In this document: one piece after another, positions 27,121 to 35,336 of the stretch | Layout: each line of letters begins with the position of its first letter | Position numbering within the stretch: position 1 is the first letter of the stretch | Assembly: GCF_902167635.1 (NCBI RefSeq) | Contig: NZ_CABHMS010000004.1 | Location: 124,001 to 188,000 of the forward strand | Direction: 5' to 3' | DNA: 64,000 nucleotides | DNA from: Chitinophaga vietnamensis | Lineage (GTDB): Bacteria; Bacteroidota; Bacteroidia; Chitinophagales; Chitinophagaceae | Notes under the pieces: model-generated | Databases searched by the model: none | What the model saw: the letters and a program-made list of their open reading frames with translations, nothing else | Told to the model about the DNA's origin: nothing | Made by a program: the position numbers and the translations under genes

Positions 27121-28695
27121 ATGTTGTATATGAAAGTGTTAATAGACTGGAGAAGTATATTTGATGACATCATCAATCACTCTTATTGGGAAGAAATAAG
27201 TTGCTTTTGCCATATATCTGTGTCAGTATTTTTCTTATTTTTTTGTTCTACTCCTGTTTGCTTTGCCCAAAGCAGGACGGCTACAATAATTGAAAGTAGA
27301 GATAGTGTGCTAAGAAATGGGGAAAATGTTAGTTTGACTATCTCAGCGAAAATATTAGGTGCATATGGAAATGAGCAAGTAAATAGAGGTTTTCAATTAG
27401 ATACTGTTTATAATCAGCCAATACATAATCACTCCTTTAAATTTGTGATTGATAGTATCAAGGATCCAATTGATGTTACTCTTCAATATATTGATTTTAA
27501 AGATAGGAAATTTACTATTGGCCAAACATTCATTGTGAGACCAGGAGATTCTGTAAACATGTCTTGGAACGGAAATAGCTTTGTTTTTTCTGGAAGAGGA
27601 TCTTCTAGATATAATTGCCTGCATGAGCTGAGTATTCTGTCTGATAGTGCGCCGCAATTGTGGAGTACTAAGGCAATACCATCTAATTTTGACTACTATT
27701 TCACTCTGGTAGATTCCTTTGCTGAGGCAAGTTTGCAGCTTGTTGATAAATATAAGACAGAACTGAATAGCGATGACTACTGGCTTCTAAGGGCTAAGGT
27801 GATAATTGGTTGCCAGACAGCTAAGTATTATTTTGTGAATGACGGTACACCGAATTTTGTTATAAGCAAATTGAATGATGCAAAGATTATTGCATTGAAA
27901 AGATATGGAGTGAATCCGATATGGAATGATGGAGTTAGGAATGATTTCATAGGCAATCCCGTTATATCGCACTACCTAGAATTTCTTGACTTCTTGATTG
28001 CGGAACATAACTATAAATCGATTTATGAGTTACACAAACCGGAGGATTTATCGAAGGCATATAGTTATTTCGTTCAGATGTTAAATGGCCCAGTTAGAGA
28101 GTGGGCTATCTATAGATTGATTAATAAATTTCCATTAGATGTTTCATCTGGATTATGCATTAAAGATGCTTTGGATAAAGGATATATCAAGAATACTTCA
28201 ATAAAGGAACGCATGCTTTATTTGCTTAAAAATTTTGTACCGGGAGCTACTGCCTACAACTTTTCGTTGAAAGATGTAGCTTCAAATACTGTTCGCCTTT
28301 CTGATTTGAAAGGCAATGTTGTTTTAATCGATTTTTGGTATATTGGATGTGGTGGATGTATAAGTATTCATCCATACTTAGATAGTATTCGAAACCAGTT
28401 AAAAGACGAAAAATTTAAATTAGTTAGTATTTGCCTTAGTGTCAATGATGATGGAAATACGCGAAAGAAATGGATTAATGCAATTAAAGAAGATAAATAT
28501 ACCTCTCCTCAGAATCTAAATTTAAATGCTCCGGGCAAGTATAAAAGATATCATGAAGTAGCCAGTCGCTATGAAATACTAGGATGCCCCTCTATCTTTT
28601 TAATTGATAAGGAAGGTCGATTTATTCAAAATCCTTTACGCCCAGAAATAGATCAGGGAAAAGAACTGATGACTCTTATAAAGAAAAATCTTTGA
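27121..28695 (+). CDS. TlpA-like thiol-disulfide redoxin with large N-terminal domain
   Basis: 524 residues. A signal sequence ends near C-F-A-Q (residue 50). Residues about 55-370 form a domain resembling the DUF4369-type N-terminal part of Bacteroidota redoxins. Residues about 375-524 are the thioredoxin-fold TlpA/AhpC-TSA domain: G-N-V-V-L-I-D-F-W-Y-I-G, then the active site Cys410-Gly-Gly-Cys413, and the cis-Pro segment G-C-P-S-I-F-L-I-D. It acts in the periplasm on disulfides. It follows the SusCD pair with a 30-base gap and converges on the peptide operon, whose products carry two cysteines each, and whose MauE-like protein is also a redox partner. Confidence 0.87.
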   Translation: MLYMKVLIDWRSIFDDIINHSYWEEISCFCHISVSVFFLFFCSTPVCFAQSRTATIIESRDSVLRNGENVSLTISAKILGAYGNEQVNRGFQLDTVYNQPIHNHSFKFVIDSIKDPIDVTLQYIDFKDRKFTIGQTFIVRPGDSVNMSWNGNSFVFSGRGSSRYNCLHELSILSDSAPQLWSTKAIPSNFDYYFTLVDSFAEASLQLVDKYKTELNSDDYWLLRAKVIIGCQTAKYYFVNDGTPNFVISKLNDAKIIALKRYGVNPIWNDGVRNDFIGNPVISHYLEFLDFLIAEHNYKSIYELHKPEDLSKAYSYFVQMLNGPVREWAIYRLINKFPLDVSSGLCIKDALDKGYIKNTSIKERMLYLLKNFVPGATAYNFSLKDVASNTVRLSDLKGNVVLIDFWYIGCGGCISIHPYLDSIRNQLKDEKFKLVSICLSVNDDGNTRKKWINAIKEDKYTSPQNLNLNAPGKYKRYHEVASRYEILGCPSIFLIDKEGRFIQNPLRPEIDQGKELMTLIKKNL

Positions 28696-28712
28696 TTGCA
28701 CAATGAGATTTA

Positions 28713-29027
28713 TTACTCATATGCTGTCGGACTGGGTGATAAATATCTTACATATGGATGACCTTTTATTTTTTCCGATGGGAATATTTTCGAGTATATA
28801 CTGTTCAGATCTCTAATTGGAATTGTTGTGCTTATTGTGCAAGCAGAGTTTCTAGTGCAAAATATACTAGTGATAGGTGCGGAAGGCCTCATATTCGTAT
28901 AGAAAAAAGTATTATTTCGTACCAGCGTGTAAACAACTTGCCTATGGTTGCCGCCACTGTATCGTGCGCATATAGACAAACTAAAATTAGTTGCTCCCCA
29001 AAGTAGTATTGTTAGAGACGCTCTCAT
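28713..29027 (-). CDS. Small two-cysteine peptide, paralogue 3 (possibly decaying)
   Basis: 104 residues from the first Met. The C-terminal half aligns with the two paralogues upstream: V-V-Y-T, F-F-Y-T, then Cys57, Cys63, C-T-I-S-T-T-I-P-I-R-D-L-N, F-P and Y-V-R-Y-L. Unlike them it has no convincing signal peptide: the N-terminus (M-R-A-S-L-T-I-L-L-W-G) is out of line with the M-K-K start of the others, and its first cysteine is shifted relative to the family alignment. A one-base shift in the N-terminal region would restore a more hydrophobic segment (L-I-L-V-C-L-Y-A). It may be a decayed copy or start differently. Last gene of the leftward operon; its stop is 17 bases from the TlpA stop. 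Confidence 0.55.
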   Translation of the reverse strand: MRASLTILLWGATNFSLSICARYSGGNHRQVVYTLVRNNTFFYTNMRPSAPITSIFCTRNSACTISTTIPIRDLNSIYSKIFPSEKIKGHPYVRYLSPSPTAYE

Positions 29028-29085
29028 CGTTGAATGAGATTAAAAGAGGTTTAAAGTTAAGTTGTTTTTTAACTTGAATAGCTTA

Positions 29086-29412
29086 TTACTGGTAAACTGT
29101 TGGTGGAGGTGTAGTTGTAAGATATCGAACATATCCTGGGCTGTTTAAATGTTCCACAGGGAAGCTAGTCTTATAGCCTGTATTTAAATCTAGTATACTT
29201 ATAGTAGTGGAAATTGTACATATGCCTTTGAGCGATGCAAGGCAGGTAAGGGGTAAATTTATATGTATAGTTGTGTACACAAAATTCCCACTGACTAATT
29301 TAGTATAGACAATTAATGAAGGTGTTGAATGCCTATTGTATCTTGGTGGAATAGCGGCACCTATTCCAATAGCTGATGCAATAAAACAAACGATAAAATG
29401 TATCTTTTTCAT
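29086..29412 (-). CDS. Small secreted two-cysteine peptide, paralogue 2 (DUF6520-like)
   Basis: 108 residues. Start M-K-K-I-H-F-I-V-C-F followed by a hydrophobic signal peptide (I-A-S-A-I-G-I-G-A-A). The mature part has L-I-V-Y-T, N-F-V-Y-T-T, then Cys57 and Cys65, the core C-T-I-S-T-T-I-S-I-L-D-L-N, F-P and Y-V-R-Y-L, ending in P-T-V-Y-Q. The signal plus short cysteine-bearing body resembles DUF6520-type Bacteroidota proteins, though I cannot confirm membership. The Ser/Thr-rich core next to the second cysteine is what a lanthionine synthetase would need, so it is a candidate substrate of the LanKC enzyme of this operon. A single disulfide is the simpler alternative. Confidence 0.72.
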   Translation of the reverse strand: MKKIHFIVCFIASAIGIGAAIPPRYNRHSTPSLIVYTKLVSGNFVYTTIHINLPLTCLASLKGICTISTTISILDLNTGYKTSFPVEHLNSPGYVRYLTTTPPPTVYQ

Positions 29413-29719
29413 ATACTTTTTATTAGATGGAGTAAAGCTCTATTCATATTATATGTGGACGTTCGAATATGATTGACGGTAAGTACTATGTCGAGGAATA
29501 TTTGATACGAGATATGCGAAAAGGACCTCTGAAAATGATAGACCGGCTAGCGTTAATCTATAACTGTATTTGAAGTAGACGAACCGTAATCTTCCTGAAA
29601 TATTTAGCTTGGATCGGATGATATGTAAATATTAATTGAAGTTGTAATCCCCCACAAGCTTATTTTCATTTTCTTTTAATGAATTTAATATTGTAGAACT
29701 TAACGAAGAGGATATGTTA

Positions 29720-29748
29720 TTAGGTGGCTGACCAAGTCAGCCACCTAA
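29720..29748 (-). terminator. Strong hairpin after peptide 1 gene
   Basis: TTAGGTGGCTGA (29720-29731) and TCAGCCACCTAA (29737-29748) form a perfect 12-bp stem with a 5-nt loop, 23 bases after the peptide 1 stop. There is no clean T-run, so it may be a partial terminator or 3' stabiliser that raises peptide 1 output over peptides 2 and 3. The remaining gene-free stretch 29413-29719 shows no further copy of the peptide and no clear promoter. Confidence 0.6.
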
Positions 29749-29771
29749 CGGACTAATTATGAGATCTGTTC

Positions 29772-30107
29772 TTATTGGAACAGTGTGGGCAATTGACCCG
29801 GTGTGTAGTTCAAGTAAGTCACGTGAGGTGAAGTTCCTTGAGCTGGGAAAGTCGCATTGTACGGAGCGGCATTCAAAGTCGCAATTGGAATAGTTGTGGT
29901 GATAGTGCACACTGCGTTTTTGGTAAAGGTCTGGCAGCTCTTAGGCAGAGGCTTAACTGAAGTGTAAGAGAAAGTAACTGTACCAGAACCTTTCTGTGCA
30001 TAAACAACAGGGGCAGCATTGCTGCTAGCTTTAGGAGCTAATGCAAATGCGGTACCAACACCGGCGATAGCAGCTACGGCCATCAGACTCATTTGTACTT
30101 TTTTCAT
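29772..30107 (-). CDS. Small secreted two-cysteine peptide, paralogue 1 (DUF6520-like)
   Basis: 111 residues from ATG 30107 (an upstream in-frame Met at 30134 would precede the signal peptide). M-K-K-V-Q-M-S-L-M-A and a hydrophobic run to A-F-A-L form a signal peptide. The body carries V-V-Y-A-Q, T-F-S-Y-T, Cys58 and Cys67, then C-T-I-T-T-T-I-P-I-A-T-L-N, F-P, V-T-Y-L and an end in T-L-F-Q. The gene is GC-richer than its operon neighbours and is followed by a perfect 12-bp hairpin, suggesting a highly expressed product. Position after LanKC and MauE genes marks it as the likely main product acted on by them. No LxLQ-type leader motif of known class III precursors is seen. Confidence 0.8.
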   Translation of the reverse strand: MKKVQMSLMAVAAIAGVGTAFALAPKASSNAAPVVYAQKGSGTVTFSYTSVKPLPKSCQTFTKNAVCTITTTIPIATLNAAPYNATFPAQGTSPHVTYLNYTPGQLPTLFQ

Positions 30108-30256
30108 AGTTTTAAATATTGAAATGATTAACAATTGATCAGATTTTTACGGGACCTGATGTTAAACCCGTTTGCGCAAAATTTTTTTGTGTATTTGGAT
30201 CACGTCAATGAACAGTTAGTTTTGTATTAAGAGAGCTGCCAATTTTAGCAAGATTT

Positions 30257-30703
30257 TTATGTTAGTGTTAAACTTGAGGAATGCTTATTGTTTAGCAATT
30301 TTTTTTCAGCGATTATACCACTGACAGCAATTAATAGGAAAGTAGAATTGAAAGCAAAGTGTTGAGGCCATGTGAACTGCGAAATTACTCCTCCGCAAGC
30401 ACAAGGGGTATATGGAAGTAAATTAGCAATTCCTAGTCCTACATAAACGGTAAAAGCGAGCATTACAACAGACGCTCCGTAGAAGCCCCAAAGCCTTGAT
30501 CTCGAAAATATTAATGCTATAGAAATAAATATCTCAACAATAGGCACAGACCATTGCAAGAATGTTTTTGACCAATTAGGAACTGGTTGCATCTCCATTG
30601 CGTGAGTAAAACCAGGCCAGTCAAAGACCTTGCTGAAAGCAGCGTACATAAACATCAAAATCAATGATGTTGAAAGTACTGTTAGGAGAATTTCTCTTTT
30701 CAT
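30257..30703 (-). CDS. MauE/DoxX-like redox-associated membrane protein
   Basis: 148 residues, four predicted transmembrane helices (about 5-25, 50-68, 75-95, 112-132). The pattern A-A-F-S-K-V-F-D-W-P-G-F in the first loop and P-Y-T-P-C-A-C-G-G-V between helices 3 and 4 is typical of MauE-type proteins, with Cys101 and Cys103 as candidate redox pair. The family is linked to disulfide formation or electron transfer for exported proteins, as MauE is for methylamine dehydrogenase maturation. It lies 10 bases after the LanKC gene and 149 bases before the peptide 1 start; function in keeping peptide cysteines in the right redox state is inference. Confidence 0.8.
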   Translation of the reverse strand: MKREILLTVLSTSLILMFMYAAFSKVFDWPGFTHAMEMQPVPNWSKTFLQWSVPIVEIFISIALIFSRSRLWGFYGASVVMLAFTVYVGLGIANLLPYTPCACGGVISQFTWPQHFAFNSTFLLIAVSGIIAEKKLLNNKHSSSLTLT

Positions 30704-30713
30704 AATGAAATAT

Positions 30714-33350
30714 TTACTTAAATAAAGGATAGGATAATAACTCCCAATTGATGTATCGTAAAAGAAAATGCAAAATTCCTGAATGTCCAGTCATCAGATC
30801 GGCGGATGGCAAATTTGTGTTATCTGTTATCCATATGGCAGTGTCATTACTCTCTGGTACTGAGATATGTAAAAGAAATTGAGCTATCCATTCTGCACGG
30901 TCTTTAAAACTGGGGTATTTAAGTGCATTGGCAGCATGGATATATACTTCTCCCAAACCTGCAACCCCCCTTTCTATCCCTAGATAAGGACTATTGATCT
31001 GGGCTGGGTGATTTTGTAAGGCGGAAATAACTAATTTCTTGTATTGTATGTTTTGTGTGATGCTGTAAGCTTCAATAAAAGGTATTATAATACCAGTGAC
31101 ACCATATTCCAGCCATGGATCAATATCTGTATTTCCATCGAAGTATCCCCAGGACTTATTGCCATTAATTTCTATAGCATGGCTTTCCAAGAATTCAAGC
31201 CCTTTCATTGCGGAATGAAGTATTTCCAGCTTCCCTACAGCTTGATAGGCTTTTAGCATGAAGTAGATGATACCTGCAATGCCGTGGGAGAAACTATATA
31301 ACTTCAGCAAATTTTCTCCTGTAGAAATTACCCAGGAGCCATCTTTCTCCTGTCGTTTTATTAATTCTTCGACTATTTGGTTTAGTAGCGGTTCATAGAA
31401 CCGATCAAGTATTTTACGGCACTGAAGAACCACCAATCCTTGTCCGGCAAGCCCTTCACTAATACCCAGTTTGTCGGGTAACGTCAATAACCCATTTTTT
31501 ATCAGATCAAGAATTTCATCAGCCGGTTCCAGCCATCCTATTTCAATGCCCCTTTTTAGTAATAGACTGTTGCCAGCAGTACCGAAATAAAGCCCCTGGG
31601 TGGTTGGGTAATCTGGTGAAAGCAACACATTTACCAGATGGCCGAAGTTTTTATTTATTGCCTCTCCACATTGATCGATAGGTTGACCTAATCGAGCTGC
31701 ATCGACTAGTACATCCACAACTCCGCCTATGCCGGTATGAAGTCCCAAATAGTTCGTTGTTTCGATCAGCTCATTTGTAAGTACTTGGTCACTATTTATG
31801 GATTTTGATATCCAAAGTCCATTTTCTGACGTGAGTTTTGCGCCAGTTAACGCTTTATAACCTTTGTTTAGGCAATCCTGTATATCTGTTTTACTACTGA
31901 GGAACATCAGCGGTTTCGGCGTGTCGTTGATCTGTGATCCATAATTTTCAAGAAAATCTATCAGCTTTGATACGTTGGGTCTGTTGTTTGGGTTATGATC
32001 CAGACAAGCGCAGATAATATCTGCTAATACTTCATCCTGGATTAGAAACCGTAAGTTACGTCGCAGCACCTCCGGGTATGCTGGATTGAATAATTTTGGT
32101 GACAAGCAGGTGAAGGCCCTGATCATAATACCTCCTAATCCGTAGACATCCTGCATAGTATCTGGTATGTCTACCCGCATCTGTTCTGGCGACATATATC
32201 CGGGTGTACCTAAAGTAAAGGGGGGAAGCGGTTTTTCAGATCGCAAGTTGTACATAAGCTCCAAGTCTATGCAATTTATTTTACCGCTTTCGGTTACCAG
32301 GAAGTTTCTTGGACTCAGATCTCTGTGCACGAAACCTCTTTGGTGTAGCCTTTTTATAATATGAAACAGTTCTAATAATAAACCCAGTAAATGTTTGCGT
32401 GCATCCATACTGAGATTGAACCACATTTTACCTTGGTAAGTAGCGTCAATTAAATCGCTTAATGGAATCCCGTCCATCATCTGCATTACAAAGTAAAGAT
32501 TGTCATCTTCCTCAAAAAGATCTATCGCTTGAGGGACGAAGAAATCATTTTCTAGCTGTTTATGTAACTCATACTGCCAGCGAAGCCGATCGCGTACATC
32601 TCTTCCATGATCATCTGAAGAGACGTGGTGTTTACCTTCCTTAAGGATGAAATATGAATTCTTCCTGAATTTCAGTGGATTCGTTACAATTGCTACAATG
32701 CCTTTTGCATCGTTTTTTAACAATGATGTGATCTGATACTTGCCATTATAGCATGTTTTTTCTTTAATTTCTGTATATTTCTTGATGTTGCTGAAAGGCC
32801 ATTGGAGGTCATTTGCCAATGTGAATGGTATCGGCTTTTCATCCTTTACCAAGTTGCCGGTAGCATCATAAATAAAGGATTCTAATGCTCCGTTGTTATC
32901 CTTGAACTGCATTGGATTTATACCACCGTATCGGGTATATATAATTCCTCCGAGATGATAGTCTGTTGGGATGGCTGGTCCACTGAAGTTGCGGGTAAGG
33001 TCGATCAAAAGCATTGCTACGCGTGCAGCTTCCTCGTCAGAGGAAGGATATACCGTAATTATTTTACCCAATAATTGATGGCCAAGATGCCCTCCCAATA
33101 TAGCTATCGCTATTTCTTCCGTTGCAGGTATTTTAAAGGCAATATTTTCTTTGATCAGTAGCGGACATATCCGCTCTAATAGAGTAATAATTTGAGTTGG
33201 TATAACAGACAAATGTAATAGCCATCCTTGTAAGATGTTGCTAACACCCACTTGCAGATAGTGGCCAATAGGCACGAAAGGTATACCGTTTGCTTCCAAC
33301 CAGCTATCGTACCGTGGACGTTTGGTTATTATAGTTGCTGCTTCTGTCAT
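30714..33350 (-). CDS. LanKC-type (class III) lanthionine synthetase
   Basis: 878 residues with the three-part class III architecture. Residues 1-220: lyase-like domain, with L-G-K-I-I-T-V-Y-P (94-102) and G-G-I-I-Y-T-R-Y-G-G-I (134-144). Residues ~230-475: Ser/Thr kinase-like domain with Lys237, catalytic V-H-R-D-L-S-P-R-N (341-349), C-I-D-L-E in place of DFG, and G-T-P-G-Y-M-S-P-E-Q. Residues ~490-878: LanC-like cyclase built of G-x-x-G helices (S-H-G-I-A-G, V-A-G-L-G, G-H-S-G). The zinc ligands of LanC (W-C-Y-G and C-H-G) are absent: W-L-E-Y-G and M-T-G-H-S-G stand in their places, as in class III and unlike class II/IV enzymes. It would phosphorylate, eliminate and cyclise Ser/Thr and Cys of a precursor. 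AT-rich. Confidence 0.86.
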   Translation of the reverse strand: MTEAATIITKRPRYDSWLEANGIPFVPIGHYLQVGVSNILQGWLLHLSVIPTQIITLLERICPLLIKENIAFKIPATEEIAIAILGGHLGHQLLGKIITVYPSSDEEAARVAMLLIDLTRNFSGPAIPTDYHLGGIIYTRYGGINPMQFKDNNGALESFIYDATGNLVKDEKPIPFTLANDLQWPFSNIKKYTEIKEKTCYNGKYQITSLLKNDAKGIVAIVTNPLKFRKNSYFILKEGKHHVSSDDHGRDVRDRLRWQYELHKQLENDFFVPQAIDLFEEDDNLYFVMQMMDGIPLSDLIDATYQGKMWFNLSMDARKHLLGLLLELFHIIKRLHQRGFVHRDLSPRNFLVTESGKINCIDLELMYNLRSEKPLPPFTLGTPGYMSPEQMRVDIPDTMQDVYGLGGIMIRAFTCLSPKLFNPAYPEVLRRNLRFLIQDEVLADIICACLDHNPNNRPNVSKLIDFLENYGSQINDTPKPLMFLSSKTDIQDCLNKGYKALTGAKLTSENGLWISKSINSDQVLTNELIETTNYLGLHTGIGGVVDVLVDAARLGQPIDQCGEAINKNFGHLVNVLLSPDYPTTQGLYFGTAGNSLLLKRGIEIGWLEPADEILDLIKNGLLTLPDKLGISEGLAGQGLVVLQCRKILDRFYEPLLNQIVEELIKRQEKDGSWVISTGENLLKLYSFSHGIAGIIYFMLKAYQAVGKLEILHSAMKGLEFLESHAIEINGNKSWGYFDGNTDIDPWLEYGVTGIIIPFIEAYSITQNIQYKKLVISALQNHPAQINSPYLGIERGVAGLGEVYIHAANALKYPSFKDRAEWIAQFLLHISVPESNDTAIWITDNTNLPSADLMTGHSGILHFLLRYINWELLSYPLFK

Positions 33351-33364
33351 TTTGTTATTTATGC

Positions 33365-34537
33365 TTATATCTTGCTCAGATGTGGTTTAATATGCTGTAC
33401 CGCTTCTTCAGTGAAGGATTGCGGACTATTTTGGATCAACTGTTTTAATTCAATCTGCAATGGCCTTGCCTCACTTATTCTGCCGGAATGTAGGCAAGCA
33501 GAATAATGATAGAACAATAGCTGCCACTCATAAACAGATGCCCTTAATTCCGATATATCAACATCTTTCGGCTTTTTTTGATGATAATTCTTATAAGCAA
33601 AAGAACTGTATAGATATGCCGTTTGCCATGTTTGCTTTTCAATATAATGCTCTATAATAGGGCAAAATGGTTCACCTCTTCGCCGGTCTATCGCATGGGC
33701 TTTGAGCAGATCCTGCTGGATGTCAGACCATCTCTCGCCACATCGGATCTTATTATCTGCAATACGCTCTTTGAGTTTATACTTTTCATCTCTCTCAAGG
33801 TTATCTATGTTTAGTGCTTTCTGATAAGTTTCACGTGCCAGCAGCAATAAATCCATTTTCTGCTGGTTGGAGGTACTATGCATTGCAGCTGCACTATAAC
33901 TTTGCCCTACATAATATATCCATCTGTACTCAGGGTTGCCTTGATCAATAAATGTTTTGAGCTTTTCTGCGTAGTTTAGAAATTTTTGGGTCAGGTCTCC
34001 CTGCCAGGAAGCGCCTTTTTTTTCATAGATGACCTGAATATTGTATATAATTGCTTCCTGTATTGTAGGGTCATTGTGTGCGATATATTCATGTACCACC
34101 CCTTTCCAGTAGAAAGGTTTTGATAAGCGAAAGAATAGTTGTTTAGTAAAATTTATATCTTCTGAGACAGTGGATACGTAGTAGATATCTTGGTTAATTT
34201 GATCTCTTTTGAAAGAAGCAGATATCTCTATTTGCTCGTCGCAGTCGATCCAAAACCCCCAGCTTTGCTCCAAATCCCATCCTGCTGCGTTAGTGGTTTC
34301 TTTCAGCATTTCTAATGCGTAGTTACGAGAACTACCAAAGTCATCAAAGGGTCGTTCGAAAACGTAGGTTGGTATATTATGCCGTATGCCGAAATTTTGA
34401 ATAACTTCAATAGTATCGTCTGTTGACCCAGTGTCTAATGCCACAATGAGATCTGTCAATGGAAGTGCCGAAGTTAACATCCTTTCTATAATATGACTTT
34501 CATTCTTACAAATGAAGTTTAATGCGAATCTTTTCAT
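33365..34537 (-). CDS. GT2-family glycosyltransferase with C-terminal TPR-like region
   Basis: About 390 residues from M-K-R-F-A-L-N-F (34537); the frame stays open to a Met at 34561, but that start would overlap the upstream gene. The GT-A domain shows I-C-K-N-E-S near the N-terminus, L-D-T-G-S-T-D-D-T for nucleotide-sugar binding and the D-C-D-E metal motif, followed by W-K-G-V-V-H-E. Residues from about 200 on are helical, with TPR-like repeats. The layout recalls SunS-type S-glycosyltransferases of glycocin clusters and other Bacteroidota GT2-TPR proteins. The helical part has the motif W-Q-T-A-Y-L-Y-S-S shared with the next protein. It precedes LanKC by 14 bases and could glycosylate the peptide or an envelope target. 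Confidence 0.8.
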   Translation of the reverse strand: MKRFALNFICKNESHIIERMLTSALPLTDLIVALDTGSTDDTIEVIQNFGIRHNIPTYVFERPFDDFGSSRNYALEMLKETTNAAGWDLEQSWGFWIDCDEQIEISASFKRDQINQDIYYVSTVSEDINFTKQLFFRLSKPFYWKGVVHEYIAHNDPTIQEAIIYNIQVIYEKKGASWQGDLTQKFLNYAEKLKTFIDQGNPEYRWIYYVGQSYSAAAMHSTSNQQKMDLLLLARETYQKALNIDNLERDEKYKLKERIADNKIRCGERWSDIQQDLLKAHAIDRRRGEPFCPIIEHYIEKQTWQTAYLYSSFAYKNYHQKKPKDVDISELRASVYEWQLLFYHYSACLHSGRISEARPLQIELKQLIQNSPQSFTEEAVQHIKPHLSKI

Positions 34538-34541
34538 AATT

Positions 34542-35336
34542 CTATGCTTTCGGTATGGCAATAATGTTGGGTACTCCCCCTTTGTTTTGAATCAATGCAA
34601 GCTGATAGTTCCTGAACCTTTCTAAATCATCTGCTGTGAACCATTCTTGATGATTAACCGTATATCTCATCAACATTTCGTATGCTTTCCTTGCTTCATC
34701 TTTTTTGCGCAAGGTCAGGCAAAGTGGAAGATGAAACTCCAGGATTTTCCAATGATAGAAAGCTGTATCTATGAACCATTTCCGGGTATCAACAGGTGGT
34801 TTCCCCTGTAGTTGAGCCATAAAGTAAGAGCTATATATATAAGCGATCCGCCATTCGTGCATGGCATAATACATTTGAATGATGTTACGTATAGCCTCTC
34901 CACGTGCAGTATCCAGCTCGAGTGTGGCGAGATATATCTGTTCTACTTCGGGCCAAGGAGTATCTAATTGCTGAAGAAGCTCCCCTGTTTGCCATTTGGC
35001 AAAGTACTGCAGGTCTCTTTCACCTTTTTGTGAAGACAGAAAATCATTGAATGCAGTAAGCGCTTGATCTGTATGATATCGTTGTATGGCGACATTTTCT
35101 TGCCCGATGGCTAACTGCTGGTGGAAATAACCAGTTAGAAACGGGATTACATAGTCATGTTTTTTGCCAATCCTGTGTTCATTATCTCTGAGCGTTTCAA
35201 GGAACTTCTGATAATGCTCAGATCTATTGCTACCCACACCGACTTGGGAAGAAAAGAAATCTTCAACATAATCTGGTCCGGCAGTGACGTGCTTCGCAAA
35301 ATCGTAGTATATATTTTTTTTGAAAAACATAGTCAT
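34542..35336 (-). CDS. TPR-like helical protein, paralogous to GT2 C-terminal region
   Basis: 264 residues, no signal peptide and no catalytic motif that I recognise. Its second half (W-R-I-A-Y-I-Y-S-S-Y-F, then F-Y-H-W-K-I-L-E-F-H and K-K-D-E-A-R-K-A-Y-E) aligns by eye with the helical C-terminal half of the following glycosyltransferase (W-Q-T-A-Y-L-Y-S-S-F-A, V-Y-E-W-Q-L-L-F-Y-H and R-I-S-E-A-R). It therefore looks like a glycosyltransferase relative that lacks the GT-A domain, and may be a scaffold or substrate-binding partner. It overlaps the upstream membrane protein gene by four bases, and four bases separate it from the GT2 start. Confidence 0.65.
   Translation of the reverse strand: MTMFFKKNIYYDFAKHVTAGPDYVEDFFSSQVGVGSNRSEHYQKFLETLRDNEHRIGKKHDYVIPFLTGYFHQQLAIGQENVAIQRYHTDQALTAFNDFLSSQKGERDLQYFAKWQTGELLQQLDTPWPEVEQIYLATLELDTARGEAIRNIIQMYYAMHEWRIAYIYSSYFMAQLQGKPPVDTRKWFIDTAFYHWKILEFHLPLCLTLRKKDEARKAYEMLMRYTVNHQEWFTADDLERFRNYQLALIQNKGGVPNIIAIPKA

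Noticed and set aside
22400-28695. Polysaccharide utilisation locus in the AT-rich island
   Set aside because: A SusCD pair is present but no glycoside hydrolase, lyase or sulfatase lies in the block; the context is peptide modification and thiol chemistry.
28758-29006. 82-residue plus-strand frame opposite peptide 3
   Set aside because: Antisense shadow; the minus-strand frame shows clear similarity to peptides 1 and 2.
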